From: Scytalidium lignicola
Lineage: Eukaryota > Ascomycota > Leotiomycetes
Length of the DNA: 41,395 bases
Assembly (NCBI GenBank): GCA_002812745.2
Contig: NCSJ02000360.1
Span: forward strand, 1 to 41,395
Reading direction: 5' to 3'
Under the pieces are notes generated by a model, which saw only the letters and a list, made by a program, of their open reading frames with translations, did not search any database and was not told the DNA's origin. Position 1 is the first letter of the stretch, and the number at the start of each line of letters is the position of its first letter. The translations under genes and the position numbers were made by a program. Shown one piece after another: positions 21,837-32,101 of the stretch.

Positions 21837-22830
21837 ATGAGGAGCTAAGTCCGGAGACAGCTCAACTTCGACATATTATCAAACAGATAAAGCAGAATCA
21901 AGCCTGCCTTTAATGTCTCTTCTTCAAGACCCGAGCCCGAGATATCATCAGATTAAGATGTTCTTGTGCGTATCCTGGCAGTAGGTCTTAACCTTACAGA
22001 CTACAAGATGATAACATATTTTACATGGACGGTATTCCAGCTGGCTGTGACATTTGTGGGATTATCGCATTAGCTGGGTCTTTAGCTAGTTTCCGTCTTG
22101 GAACAAGAGTATGCAGCTCTATTTTCTTACATTGGCCGAATAATTCATTCAATGCTGCTTTCGCTCAATATGTAATAGCAGGCTCGCGATATATGCTACA
22201 GGTACTAAAGAGTTGGAGTGACATTCAGGCGGCTGCTTTTGGTGCTATAGGATGAGGTACTGTATGCTTTGTGGTTTTAGATGTAAATGAGTTGAACCTG
22301 ACAAAACTACTTTCCAAGCTAGTTGAGAAGTAGATGTATGTTTTGATCTGTAGTGGTAGAACAGCTACTAGTATAATAGCTTTTCAGATGTTAAAGCTAT
22401 CAGTTGCTCAGGATACAGTTTTGCTGGAATCAATTACTGATGCCATTGGGTAGGCCTGGCTATACTCTAATTGGTGTCCGTTCTAACAAATCTGCACAAC
22501 TAGCTATGCTATAGCGCAATCGGACTGTACCATAAGCTTCAGAAACTTATGTAGAAACAATCAAGTCAATTGCAGGTAGAACTCTAATCAAGCATGCCCT
22601 CGATTGTATTACAGATGCTAGGTCGGCTGCCATTTGTTTCAGTGTCTTGTCAAGAGTAGGTGGGCGTCATGCTTGTCCTGAAGCTTTCTCTGAATCATGG
22701 TGCGCGAGACAGGTAATAAAGGTGAAGGTAGTAATGACTTTCGAAGCATATGGATTAGACGTTGACCTTGGCCATCCTATTTACAGCTGTGAGGCTAATC
22801 TATACTTACATGCCAATATCATGACTTCAC
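21837..22830 (+). pseudogene. Broken medium-chain dehydrogenase, trans-acting enoyl-reductase (LovC/ToxD) type
   Basis: Plus-strand fragments appear in the right order for this zinc-less MDR family. They are DVLVRILAVGLNLTDYKM (about 21956-22009); PAGCDICGIIAL and GTRVCSS, then WSDIQAAAFGAIG (22035-22252); a nucleotide-binding stretch VLICSGRTATSIIAFQMLKLS (about 22336-22400); and HALDCITDARSAAICF, SRVGGRHACPEAF and RQVIKVKVVMTFEAYGLDVDL (22593-22770). At least five stops and two frame changes separate them; a TGA follows GAIG where family members have Trp. Live relatives work with polyketide synthases or as stand-alone reductases. No polyketide synthase is in the window. The 3' end meets the HAD gene tail-to-tail. 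Confidence 0.75.
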
Positions 22831-23658
22831 AACAATGCCATATTCTTCATACGGAAATGCCTCTAAGGTCTCTAACCTCACCGCCCACTCGTCTCCAATT
22901 TTTCCAACCTGGTGCAAATCTACATCCCCACCCTCCCCGGTCAGCCCTGCCAACACCTCCGGTTCCCGATCTTGATATTCAACGAACAACTCTGGGTGCG
23001 GCACCCAAACGACCCTCATTCCCGCTCTTCGTCCAGATTCAACACCTGGCACACTATCCTCAAACACAAGGCACTCCTCTGGCTTAACCTTTGGCTCTCC
23101 TTCCTCTAAACTAGAATTGATCAAGTCAAGAGCTAGCAGGTAGATATCAGGGAACGGTTTCCCTCTTCCTGGTTTAATCCGTACGTCATCTCCCAGGACC
23201 CTGCGATGTTTAGGAAAGACGCTAAATAGCTCTTCCAGATGTCCGGTCTTTAACTTGAACGTTTCCTCGTGACTACTCGTCGCAAGCGCGATATGAACCT
23301 TCCTTCCTTCACCCGGTGCTCCCTTGGTCCTAGCACTGTCCAGATCATCCAGCAGCTTCTCTACACCATTTAATGGCTGACTAGTGGGGAATAGCTGCTT
23401 CTGCATCTCTATTAGCTCCTGCGCATATTCCTGACGAGAAATCGGCAGTTGTGCAAAATTATGGAATATCTCTGAGGCAGTTACAGCCGGTCGGCCTTGG
23501 AGTTTTGCTTTGATGGACCATGGCAGCAAGGGTCTGTTGTATTTTGCAAGGATGGCATTTGTACAGAGGGTATATTTATCTTCGGTGTCGAGGAGGAGAC
23601 CGTCCATGTCAAAGAGACATGCTCTTACTGGGGGGAAACTGCGGAGAGGCATTGTCAA
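22819..23658 (-). CDS. HAD-superfamily phosphatase (pseudouridine-5'-phosphatase / HDHD1-like)
   Basis: This is a single exon of 279 residues. HAD motif I is FDMDGLLLDTE, with the nucleophile Asp17 and acid/base Asp19. The cap domain follows (residues 28-95). Motif II is LATSS (about 125-129), motif III Lys lies in KPGRGKPFPDIY (about 162-173), and motif IV is VFEDSVPGV (about 195-203). The DGLLLDTE start and cap type are those of HDHD1/Gpp-like phosphatases, so hydrolysis of a small phosphorylated metabolite is likely; the exact substrate cannot be given. An alternative start two codons in (Met3) is equally good. A Gly/Glu-rich insertion near residues 110-120 is unusual for the family. It is divergent from the TPR gene by 287 bp. 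Confidence 0.88.
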   Translation of the reverse strand: MTMPLRSFPPVRACLFDMDGLLLDTEDKYTLCTNAILAKYNRPLLPWSIKAKLQGRPAVTASEIFHNFAQLPISRQEYAQELIEMQKQLFPTSQPLNGVEKLLDDLDSARTKGAPGEGRKVHIALATSSHEETFKLKTGHLEELFSVFPKHRRVLGDDVRIKPGRGKPFPDIYLLALDLINSSLEEGEPKVKPEECLVFEDSVPGVESGRRAGMRVVWVPHPELFVEYQDREPEVLAGLTGEGGDVDLHQVGKIGDEWAVRLETLEAFPYEEYGIVVKS

Positions 23659-23945
23659 ATCTTTTGCGATGTAAATTGTAAAATGTAAAATGGAAAATGC
23701 TTTTGTTTTTGCTTACTCTGTCCCTTTTAAATCCATTGTAGTATTATTAGTTAGTCCAAGGGGGTAACTAGCACTATCTAACCACTACTAATGATCGGGG
23801 GTGTTGAAGCAGGTAAGATCTCGCCAGGTACACGTACACCGTATTATTTTTACTTATCTAGGCTTGGCGGAGCGGGAAGATTTCCGCATGCCTGTTTCTT
23901 GTGACGAGGCTGACGCTAGATTCGTCCAAACTTTATTACTCCACC

Positions 23946-24969
23946 ATGACATCTCGTACCGAACGCTTCGAGCGCAAACCAAAAGATCTGAGAGAGGATA
24001 AGGATGATTCTGCGAAGGAACCCGAAGAAATAATTAGGTTCGCTCCCGAGAAGGAAGCTGTAAGCGTCCCTGATGACGTCAAAATCCAATGTGCGGTGTC
24101 GCGGCAGCCAAGCAATCTTGCTAACAATCTTTTCTAGGCATTGCTTAATGAGTCGAACGAGCTGAAATCAACTGCAAATGATCTCTTCGGAGAAGGATCA
24201 TTGAAAGAAGCGGTGGAGACATACAACAAAGCACTCTCCACATGTCCGAATTACCTCTACTACGATATCGCCGTTTTACATAGTAATGTGGCGGCATGCC
24301 ACCTTAAGCTTCAGGAGTGGAAAGAAACGATCAAGGCTGCTACGTCCTCGATTGACTTTTTAGAAAAGCTAGAAAATGAGGCAGAGAATAAGAAAGAGGA
24401 AGGAAAAGACGAGGCAGAAGAGGCCGACGAGGAAATCATTAGTGAGGGTGCTGCTAAGGCAGAGGATACTTCTGAAGCCGGAAAAATAAAGGCTGATATT
24501 GAAAGAATAAAAGGAAAGGCTCTCATGAGGAGGGCTAGAGCCAGAAGTGAACAAGGAGGGTGGGCAGCATTGCAGGGCGCAGAAGAAGGTATTTGGTGAC
24601 AAATCATGTACAAAGCTATGCACTTTAATGCTAACGCCGCGATCTAGATTTTAAATCTCTATCACAAATGACCAGTTTAGGAGCTTCGGAGAAGAAGCTA
24701 GTTCAAAGACAGCTTGGGGAGCTTCCACTGAGGATTAAGGCTGCCCAGGAGAAAGAGATGGGGGAGATGATGGGCAAGCTGAAGGAGGTAAGTCTTTTCC
24801 AATATTCAAGCTACAGTTGTCATATTTTACTAATCTATATTAGCTCGGAAATGGTATACTTAGACCATTTGGTTTGTCGACAGATAATTTCAAAATGGTC
24901 AAGGACGAGAATACAGGTGGGTATAGCATGAATTTTGAGCAAGGAGGGCCTCCCTCTGGCGATAAATGA
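23946..24969 (+). CDS. Tetratricopeptide-repeat protein, TTC1-like, 4 exons
   Basis: Exons 23946-24059, 24138-24588, 24648-24787 and 24844-24969 join in phase (introns 78, 59 and 56 bp) to give 276 residues. A charged N-terminus is followed by TPR-like helices from about residue 43 ([20 protein letters not shown], then [20 protein letters not shown]). An acidic Glu/Lys insert lies at about 115-155, then another TPR ([13 protein letters not shown]). The C-terminal signature is [18 protein letters not shown], as in human TTC1 (LGN...RPFGLSTENF). TTC1-type proteins are adaptors that bind Hsp90/Hsp70 and small GTPases. That role here is by family resemblance only. No yeast name is assigned. Confidence 0.88.
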
Positions 24970-26061
24970 ATAATTCCAAAATAATCTTAATTTTACCGAA
25001 GAGTGCAACTGTGCTCGAATCCCTTAGACTCAACATTTCATAACAAGTCCTACAATGAGAATGGTCTAGAGAACCAAAGCAAGTCCTACATACAATCAAT
25101 GGTTCTGAACAGGATATCCTTCGCCCAGAGAAATGGACTGCCTATCTGCTTATCTAGGATATAAATGAATATAGCGTACAGAGCTACAGTTCGTATATCT
25201 TCATATCCCCCATCTTCGTTCACTGTGGTTTATTACAGTATTGTCGTTGCCCCTCAATCTGCGACTTCCTGGCCCAATCAAACCTCTCCAAATAACCCCG
25301 CGCTAGTGGCGGGCATTCCCTGTTGGATCCGCCAATAGGTGCAGCGGCTATTCCCACGGGTACCAATCCAGCGTGCCGGAACTCCTCTCGAACTCCTCAA
25401 CCTCCTGGCCCCCTCCTGACCGTTGTGCTCCCGGCGTGCGCCTGCCACTGGTTCACGCTGCATCGATCAACATTCAAGGCCCTCGGGAATCGAAGTAGAT
25501 TGCGCTCAAAACAAGATCACTGACAGATTGCTTCCACACCTGGTGACCTTCCAATCGTGACAATTCCCCTGGTGATTGGTCGCCATAAGCTTTGGATCAC
25601 GGGGACTTACGGAGCTACAAATCTCACTCGGGCTTGTGCCAATGCAAATGCAACGCTCGCGACACGTTCGGATGTCTGTGCTGCAAGAAACGTCGCCGGC
25701 GGTTCTCCTCCATTATCGATGGAGGGGCAGGCGCAGTGGGGCTGATTGGGCCGCATTTCTCTTGGGGATACTCCCTACTTATCTCGAGGAGGCTCCCCAC
25801 TACTCTCAAACTGTCTCCAAGGCTCCATGAAATCTTTCCTTTTCAACCATGATAATATTTGTTTTGCCCAAGACAATACCGCAAGTTTGACTCTCTTTTA
25901 GCTGTGGCATATTGAAAGCTCCATTGAAGATTTGATCTCCGTATTCTACTGGCTCATCAACATAGCCTTCCACAGCCTCGATCCACGTCGGTTTGTGTAA
26001 CCGAACTCACGACAACAAGTGACTCTTCTCGGACTCTTCTCAAACAACACCAGTTTTCAAA
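24970..26061. other. Gene-free stretch, partly GC-rich, upstream of the small membrane protein gene
   Basis: The GC content rises at 25270-25780. A 7-bp inverted repeat, CCTCCAT-TATCG-ATGGAGG, is at 25707-25725. Short overlapping frames exist in all three plus phases at 25557-25852, including one rich in Cys and Arg (CQCKCNARDTF), but none has a family match or splice structure I can support. It is probably a promoter and long 5' leader of the gene at 26062. Confidence 0.4.
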
Positions 26062-26529
26062 ATGTCAGTCCTAACAACCACGATAACCACCTCCTCCGCC
26101 CCATCTTCTCCTCTTACCTCACCACCAAAATCTCTCCAAATCAACCTCGCGAACCTTCTCACTCCTGCCTTGACATCTTCCCTCTATCTCGTTCAGATCC
26201 TGCCACAAGTCATTAGCACGACGACTCTCTTCCTACTCTTCCGATCCTATGTGCTCTCAGCTATCCTCCTACGCCAGTTCTTCTCGCTGAGCCAGATCAT
26301 TATGATCCAGAGTTTCTTTGCTTCTGCAATACTATGCAAGAAAACCGGCAAGGCTGTGCTGCTTAGTTGTAGCATGAGCTGGAAGGTTCTGGAACCACTG
26401 AGGAATAAAATCGTCTTCGAGCTCTGGACGTCGTTGCTTGGCGGCGGTAACGGATTGGTCTTGGTGGTCTTTTGGCCTGGCTGGATTCTGATATGGGGTG
26501 GCATGGGACTGTGGTTTGCTTTAGGTTGA
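26062..26529 (+). CDS. Small predicted membrane protein of unknown function
   Basis: This is a single exon of 155 residues with a good context at the ATG (TTTTCAAAATG). The N-terminal 35 residues are Ser/Thr/Pro-rich. Hydrophobic segments follow at about 38-75 (SLYLVQILPQVISTTTLFLLF, extending to AILL) and at about 125-155, where the end is very rich in Gly and Trp (FWPGWILIWGGMGLW). The two ends could span the membrane with a Lys-containing loop between. I do not recognise the family. The single open frame, start context and sensible membrane profile favour a real gene, but it may be lineage-restricted. Confidence 0.55.
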   Translation: MSVLTTTITTSSAPSSPLTSPPKSLQINLANLLTPALTSSLYLVQILPQVISTTTLFLLFRSYVLSAILLRQFFSLSQIIMIQSFFASAILCKKTGKAVLLSCSMSWKVLEPLRNKIVFELWTSLLGGGNGLVLVVFWPGWILIWGGMGLWFALG

Positions 26530-27574
26530 GAAGGACCGGAGGTGTCTACTAAAATCTCGTAAGTTGATGGATCCATTAAGCCTGCTTCTTAAGCATTGGT
26601 CACCAACAACCTCCTCAGATGGTAATCTGAATTACCAAATATGCCCGCGGGGTAGGTCGACAAGATGTCTATCTCACAAATTCATAAGAAATCAGCCTGG
26701 CCTCTACTTGTCGTCTTCATGGCCCCGTAGGACTTCAATCGTATAATGCATATATTAAGCATATTACTCATTATCGAATTTTAGCGCTGCATTATAGGCG
26801 TTCCGTTCAACTCTGATGGTATTCAGAGAAGGGCTAGCATCATTAGGGAACTTGCATATAATCAGGTGGTATGGAACCACAATGCATCTGCATATCTCGA
26901 TACCCAGGATGGCCTTTTCACTCTGATCTATCAATAGAATGCATAGAACGATCGAATGGGAGTTTGACTAGCATTTCAGTTCCTGATTTCATAAGCTTGA
27001 AGCTCAGTCATTAGCATATATATAGATTTCATTCTTACCGAAAGAGGAATTATCATCCCTCTTCTGAGACCTTGTATGTTAATAGCAATACAACCAGCAA
27101 GTGGCATAGTCATCGTGCCCTCTCAATTTAGGTTTCCTTTATTTCACATAGCTAGTCAGATAGACCAGGATTTACATTAATTCTTAATTGGTGACTGTTC
27201 CAAACGAGTGGCAGACCGTCAAGTCATAGTTGACAAAGACGATCAAGAAATTGATTCACATTCACATTGATCAGCATAGTTTAGTGGTAGGTATCGGTTT
27301 GATTTGGAATTATAACCTGAATTGGTCCTAAACCTCCCATTACCAATATCCTGCTATTTTAACCTCTTGCCAGTGCTGTTGCTATAGCTATAGCAATTGC
27401 GTTTGGTAATGGTGATATTCAGACTTCTCCTGACTCCTTTAGAGACTATTAGATGCTTCACGACCATATCCTGCAATGGGAACACCTCAACTTACCATTT
27501 CCCTTCAACTCTATTTTGATTTGCCTTTATCCTGTTTTCTCCAGCGTAGAGGAAATGTTATCATTCAGCTAGGC
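26530..27574. other. Gene-free stretch between the small membrane protein and the copia relic
   Basis: This holds mixed sequence with no supportable gene. A box-A-like element TAGTTTAGTGG occurs at 27277-27287, but no matching B box or cloverleaf follows. Confidence 0.45.
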
Positions 27575-28179
27575 TTATTCGTCCATAATGTCATCCATGA
27601 GGTCCGAGAGGCCAGATAGATATCCGCACTTCGCGGCATCTCGCTGATCTCTGGCCCATTTTGGATACCTGCCTTCCAGGGCTCGGATGAATAAGGTCTC
27701 GTACCAAATATAAGGAGGTGCGGCAGCAACTGATTCCAACTTTCCAATGAGTAACTTGAATGCAGCAACGAAAGCTCGAGTTGAAGAGAAGTGCTGCGGC
27801 TTGAGGTCGATGAGCTCGAGGATATATTTCTCCTCGGTTCTGGGACCTTGTGTATGATATGCTAATTTCAGAGTATCCCACATGTTTCTAGCCGTCTTGC
27901 AGTCCTTTATGAACTCGTTGCCTTCGTCGTGAATGTTTTTGCTGATGGCCAGCTTTGCTTTGGAATCATTATTCTTCCATGTTCTGTATTTAGTTTCTGC
28001 CTCTCTGCTAGTCTTGGAAAATTGATGACTACCAGGGGGATTGAACCGTTGATGTGGCCTTCCAAGCCTATTGATTCAAGCAGAATCATGAGTTGAAAAG
28101 ACCAAATATCATAATTCTCTGTGCCCTTCAGTCGATACTGCTTTGGGAGGAGCATGGAACTAGGATCGTTTCCAGCCAT
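27575..28179 (-). pseudogene. Ty1/copia-type gag relic (UBN2-like), one frameshift
   Basis: The minus strand opens MAGNDPSSMLLPKQYRLKGT, then ENYDIWSFQL, typical of copia Gag N-termini (Leu-x-Gly-x-x-Asn-Tyr-x-x-Trp). Near 28045 the frame shifts by one base (LEGHING, then PPGSHQFSKTSR in the next frame). It then continues through YRTWKNNDSKAKLAI, TARNMWDTLKLAYHT and LESVAAAPPYIWYETLFIRAL, and ends DLMDDIMDE-stop. No zinc knuckle, integrase or RT follows, so only the gag half survives. Base composition is ordinary and stops are few, so unlike the gypsy copies it was not hit hard by RIP. Confidence 0.78.
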
Positions 28180-28512
28180 TTTTGCTGACTTGTAGAAGAT
28201 TATGTATTGACCAATGTGTTTGAATCGATGATGAAAATAGAGTGCACTATTGACGTGATAATATCGATACAAATGACCAAGTTTAATGAAAAGTGAAGGT
28301 ATATGGGGAGTCGCCACCACGCGTCTCTCTGAACGCGTGATCCACAACAAAATATCGAATAGAGAAGGATGTTGATAAGATAGACATTGGATTTACCAAA
28401 GATTAGATTATATTGATCTTCAAGTAAATATTAAGATAATCTAACCTATAGGTCTTCCGTTAATAATAGGTATGTTACAGGAGGTATAAATAAGATGGTA
28501 TCACATTAAAAT
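28180..28512. other. Copia leader remnant and acyltransferase 3' flank
   Basis: This is sequence upstream of the copia gag on the minus strand. A TGTAACA at about 28478-28484 could be an LTR start, but no matching end or second LTR was found. Confidence 0.35.
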
Positions 28513-31123
28513 TTACAAATGCGCTCTATGCCGCAGAGCCTGTTTCCTTCGTTGTTTCTTTAATAGCTCCTTATCCTCTTCTGAAAGCTGGCTATTGCCT
28601 GGTGTAGCAGCAAACAGTTGCTTTCCAAGAAAATCAGTGAGCCGTAAAACTCTAGTCGACACAGTAGCACCATCTCTTCTATTTTTCCCTTCCCTCCTAG
28701 ACAGTGCTAATTTTTCTGTAAAATCCCACAGCCTGCCCTCGGCTATGATACTACCAGTCTCGGGGTTTCGACGAGGCGTCCACTCGGGAGCAAGACGAAG
28801 CTTGGGTTGAATCTTCGGATCACGGCTTTTCCCTATGATAATAATACCTTCTTGTTCGAAGCGGGTGTACGCATTTTTTAGGGTTTCTTTGTTAACTGCT
28901 TCGAAGTATGATAGATCACCCTGATGATATAATGTTTTACCGAGCTACTCAAATTAGTAAACATATTGAAGGAGAAATAGGAGTAATAATCACCTGCTGA
29001 GCACTATCATGGGCTTTCTTTAAGTCTATCCACACATCTCCTTGATGACCGAGAGGAGGTGTGAGTCCCATCATGGAAACCGCTCCAAGCCAAAATGCTT
29101 CAATAAACGGCCATATCAGGAAGCAGTAGAAATCGTAATTCTCTCGGCCAGCTGCACGTTCCACTTCTGAGAGGCCAACGGCAGTGATCTTCCCTTCGTT
29201 ATCCCAAACAAGATCAATCACCTTGTCTGCCTCGAGTCCTCGAAGAGTATGGTCCAAGTTTGCAGCGAATCCCTCTGTTGGATAAATGAATTCACCACTA
29301 AATAGTTGCGACAAGAACTGAATTTGATCCCTTAGCTGATCATAGGAAATCCGCTGATGATCAGGTCCGCCACCTCGTTTGACCCTAATATACATAGCTG
29401 CACTAACAAGCGCTTCAGTTATGAATAGATGTATCGTCATATTACGGTAGAACGATAGCTGGAATCTATCAACAGCGTAATATGTTGGTTCTGGTAAGCC
29501 TTCTACAAGTCCCACAAGATCCTTTCCAAGGACCTCCAGACCGCGTTGGATGACATCAGCTGTTGGTGTGCTGCCGAAATGTGCCACACGTCCACCCTTT
29601 GCTCTCACTCGCTCGCTGAGCCATTCAACCCGTCTGATCAGCTCTGATATTCCGACACCGCGGCCTCTGAGCGTCAAGAGAACTGTTCCGATCAAAGCAG
29701 TAGGCATCATGACCGAGACTGTATTGATATCTGAAAGTACCTTATATCCCAAGGTCCGTAGTAATCTTTGTCTTGTAGCCAGGTCATCTGGGGCCTTCAT
29801 GTCGATTTGCTGTGGTATGCTAGTAGTTCGAGATTGTTGAGCCTGTATAAACTCTCGCAAGCTCCACGGTTCGTGAAAGCGTACATCCACTCGTCCAAGT
29901 TTTAATGAAAGAACAGAAGAGGCGGAAAGGAAATCTGCAAGATTCTCCTTTTTCTTCGGTACACCCAATAGCTCGGTAACATAACCTTCTGTCTCGATAA
30001 CCTTGTCATACTGAGTGCTGACAGGACAGATAATAGCATCGTTGACGCGACCCGAAAGAATACTATCGAGAATAAAGCTCAGGATTCCAAATTTTGGTGG
30101 TAAAAGTTTCCCTGTCCTTGATCGTCCGCCTTCGATAAAACATTCGAGATTGTACCCACCCTGTAGCAAGGTATCGATATAGGACTGAACGAGTGTAGAA
30201 TAAAGGATGTCATCACCAAAGCTTCTACGAATCCACATTGCCCCTGAATATGTCAGTAATATGTTTCACAAAACAAAGGAAGAATTAATCCTACCTGCAT
30301 GTTGCATGAAGGATCCGACAACAGGCAAGTTCAAGTTTTCTCCAGCTATAACGGTAGGTAAAGCCAATCCCAATCGATAACAGATCAGTTGTAGAGATAC
30401 ATAGTCAACATGAGATCGGTGACATGGCAGGAAAACGATGCTCTGCTTCTTCTTTTCCGCTTCTTGTGCAACATTTCGCAACCGGAGCACTTCCTCGGTG
30501 GATATATGGATCCCTGCTGATTGTTAGGATCATTGAACTTCTAAACATGTAAACATAGCTCTCATACCCTGGTGGTATGCTCGAAGCAAAAGCTGAGAAG
30601 TAATGTAATATGCCCCTCTAATAAAAGTTCTGCTTTCCATTTTACAAATCATATCATCCGTCCACTTTTCGGCCAATTCTTGCAGACTCTGCTCAATAAA
30701 GGTCTTCCGTTGGGATCGCTTCGCTGCATATAAAGGATCCTCCCTATTCAGAAGTCCCTCCTGTTCTTCCTTCTGTATTCTTTTCTCCGCCAATTCGGCT
30801 ATGCGCTCCTGCAGAATTGGTGTCGATAAAACCGCCGCTATCATGTTTTCCGAGAAACCTTGGTAAAACACGGGTTGTCCAATGATGCTGTCATAAGCTC
30901 GCCAGCCAGATCCGGCCATATGTAGTGATACTTCTCGCAAGAACTCGAGAGGGTTGGTCCGAAACCTTGCCGCGTTCTCCAACAACATGCGCTCTTTCCC
31001 TCCATCTTCAGGCCGTTCAGGAGGTTCAATGTAGCCGCTAGGATGAAGAATAACTTGATCCCCGAGGATTTCCAAGTCAGGAGCCGAGGCGCGTTGGTTC
31101 GGAGATACTCGTGGATCTGTCAT
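28513..31123 (-). CDS. Glycerol-3-phosphate / dihydroxyacetone-phosphate acyltransferase (PlsB/GNPAT family), 4 exons
   Basis: Exons 31123-30568, 30513-30295, 30243-28994 and 28944-28513 join in phase (introns 54, 51 and 49 bp) to give 818 residues. The enzyme puts the first acyl chain on glycerol-3-phosphate or DHAP, starting phospholipid (and ether-lipid) synthesis. Acyltransferase motif I is HRSHVD (217-222, HX4D), followed by AMWIRRSFG (260-268), FIEGGRSRTG (294-303) and a block IV-like ICPVS near 335. A long C-terminal region follows, as in PlsB and mammalian GNPAT. The last residues are RHRAHL, and AHL fits the PTS1 consensus (small-basic-Leu), so peroxisomal import like GNPAT (which ends AKL) is plausible. 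It is head-to-head with POP4. Confidence 0.92.
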
Positions 31124-31399
31124 ACTGCCGAATATTGAAGTCTATTTTATCATCTAATTCCCATATTTCCCAGGGTTCAAATAGAATACACTATCAGTTT
31201 CGGAGAGTTTATCGTTGGATTGGCGTGTTGTTTTCACAAGCTTTACGGAGCGGAACGTGGGGTTGCATGCCGAGGGTAAGCTCGTGGGAGTGCACGGACC
31301 CAACTTTTAATCATCCTTACGCATTCTATAGAAAGTATCAAACTTCGATCACATCAATTCTATCCAAGTATCCTTATAGTTAGAGGACGCAAAGCAACC
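31124..31399. promoter_or_regulatory. Bidirectional promoter region, acyltransferase / POP4
   Basis: Only 276 bp separate the two start codons. No clear TATA box is seen on either side, as is usual for housekeeping pairs. Confidence 0.5.
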
Positions 31400-32101
31400 A
31401 TGTCAACTAAAGACAACAATCTCACACTCTCTCTTCTGTCTCGCGCTCACTCTCCCGAATCCACCACCCGCATATTCAACGAAAAGATAAAGCAGCGCCC
31501 GCTTCTCCTCAAACCCACCGAAGGAAACAATGCCCAGCAATATCGCCGATTGCAACGACAACGCAAAATCCAGCAGCGCAAAAAGAAGTTAAAGCCTGCT
31601 CCATTATCAGCACGTGAGAAACGAGCTCTCTGCATTTACGACATTCCTAAAGAGGCCCAGAAATACAAGATTTACGAGCCATTGAATAAGATGTGGATTG
31701 GCTATATTCTCGAGGTTTTAGGGAGCAATTTTATGCCTATTACAGGTACAACTGCTGCAAAACTCGTGAGTGCAGATTATCATGGCGCACTATTAGAGGT
31801 CGTGAGGAGTAGATGTGTTGGACGTGTTGGCATTACGGGGATAGTGGTCAAAGATTCGAAATTCGTCTTTGAGCTTATTACAAAAAATGACGAGTTGAAG
31901 ATCGTTCCGAAAGAGCACACGATTTTTAAATTTACCGTCCCATCTAGAATGGAGGGGGATACTACTATCGAAAATGCGCCAGCTGGTTCAGAAAAGCCCG
32001 TTCAGCAACTAGTGTTTGAATTGCACGGAAATCAATTCATCCACCGAGCAGCCGATAGGGCAAACAAGAAGTTCAAATCTCACTTCCTATCCGATGTCTG
32101 A
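31400..32101 (+). CDS. POP4: RNase P / RNase MRP protein subunit Pop4 (Rpp29)
   Basis: This is a single exon of 233 residues. The subunit belongs to nuclear RNase P (tRNA 5' maturation) and RNase MRP (rRNA processing), and binds the RNA through an Sm-like barrel. A basic N-terminal arm at 50-75 (RRLQRQRKIQQRKKKLKP) is followed by the Rpp29/UPF0086 domain at about 80-225. That domain includes IYEPLNKMWIGYI, ADYHGALLEVVRSRCVG, GITGIVVKDSKFVFEL and IVPKEHTIFKF, then a C-terminal FELHGNQFIHRAADRANKKFK. Order and length match the fungal and human proteins. No intron is needed. It is head-to-head with the acyltransferase. Confidence 0.93.
   Translation: MSTKDNNLTLSLLSRAHSPESTTRIFNEKIKQRPLLLKPTEGNNAQQYRRLQRQRKIQQRKKKLKPAPLSAREKRALCIYDIPKEAQKYKIYEPLNKMWIGYILEVLGSNFMPITGTTAAKLVSADYHGALLEVVRSRCVGRVGITGIVVKDSKFVFELITKNDELKIVPKEHTIFKFTVPSRMEGDTTIENAPAGSEKPVQQLVFELHGNQFIHRAADRANKKFKSHFLSDV

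Noticed and set aside
27277..27350. tRNA or SINE candidate starting at a perfect box A (TAGTTTAGTGG)
   Set aside because: No B box (GGTTCGANTCC) at the right distance and no cloverleaf pairing could be drawn.
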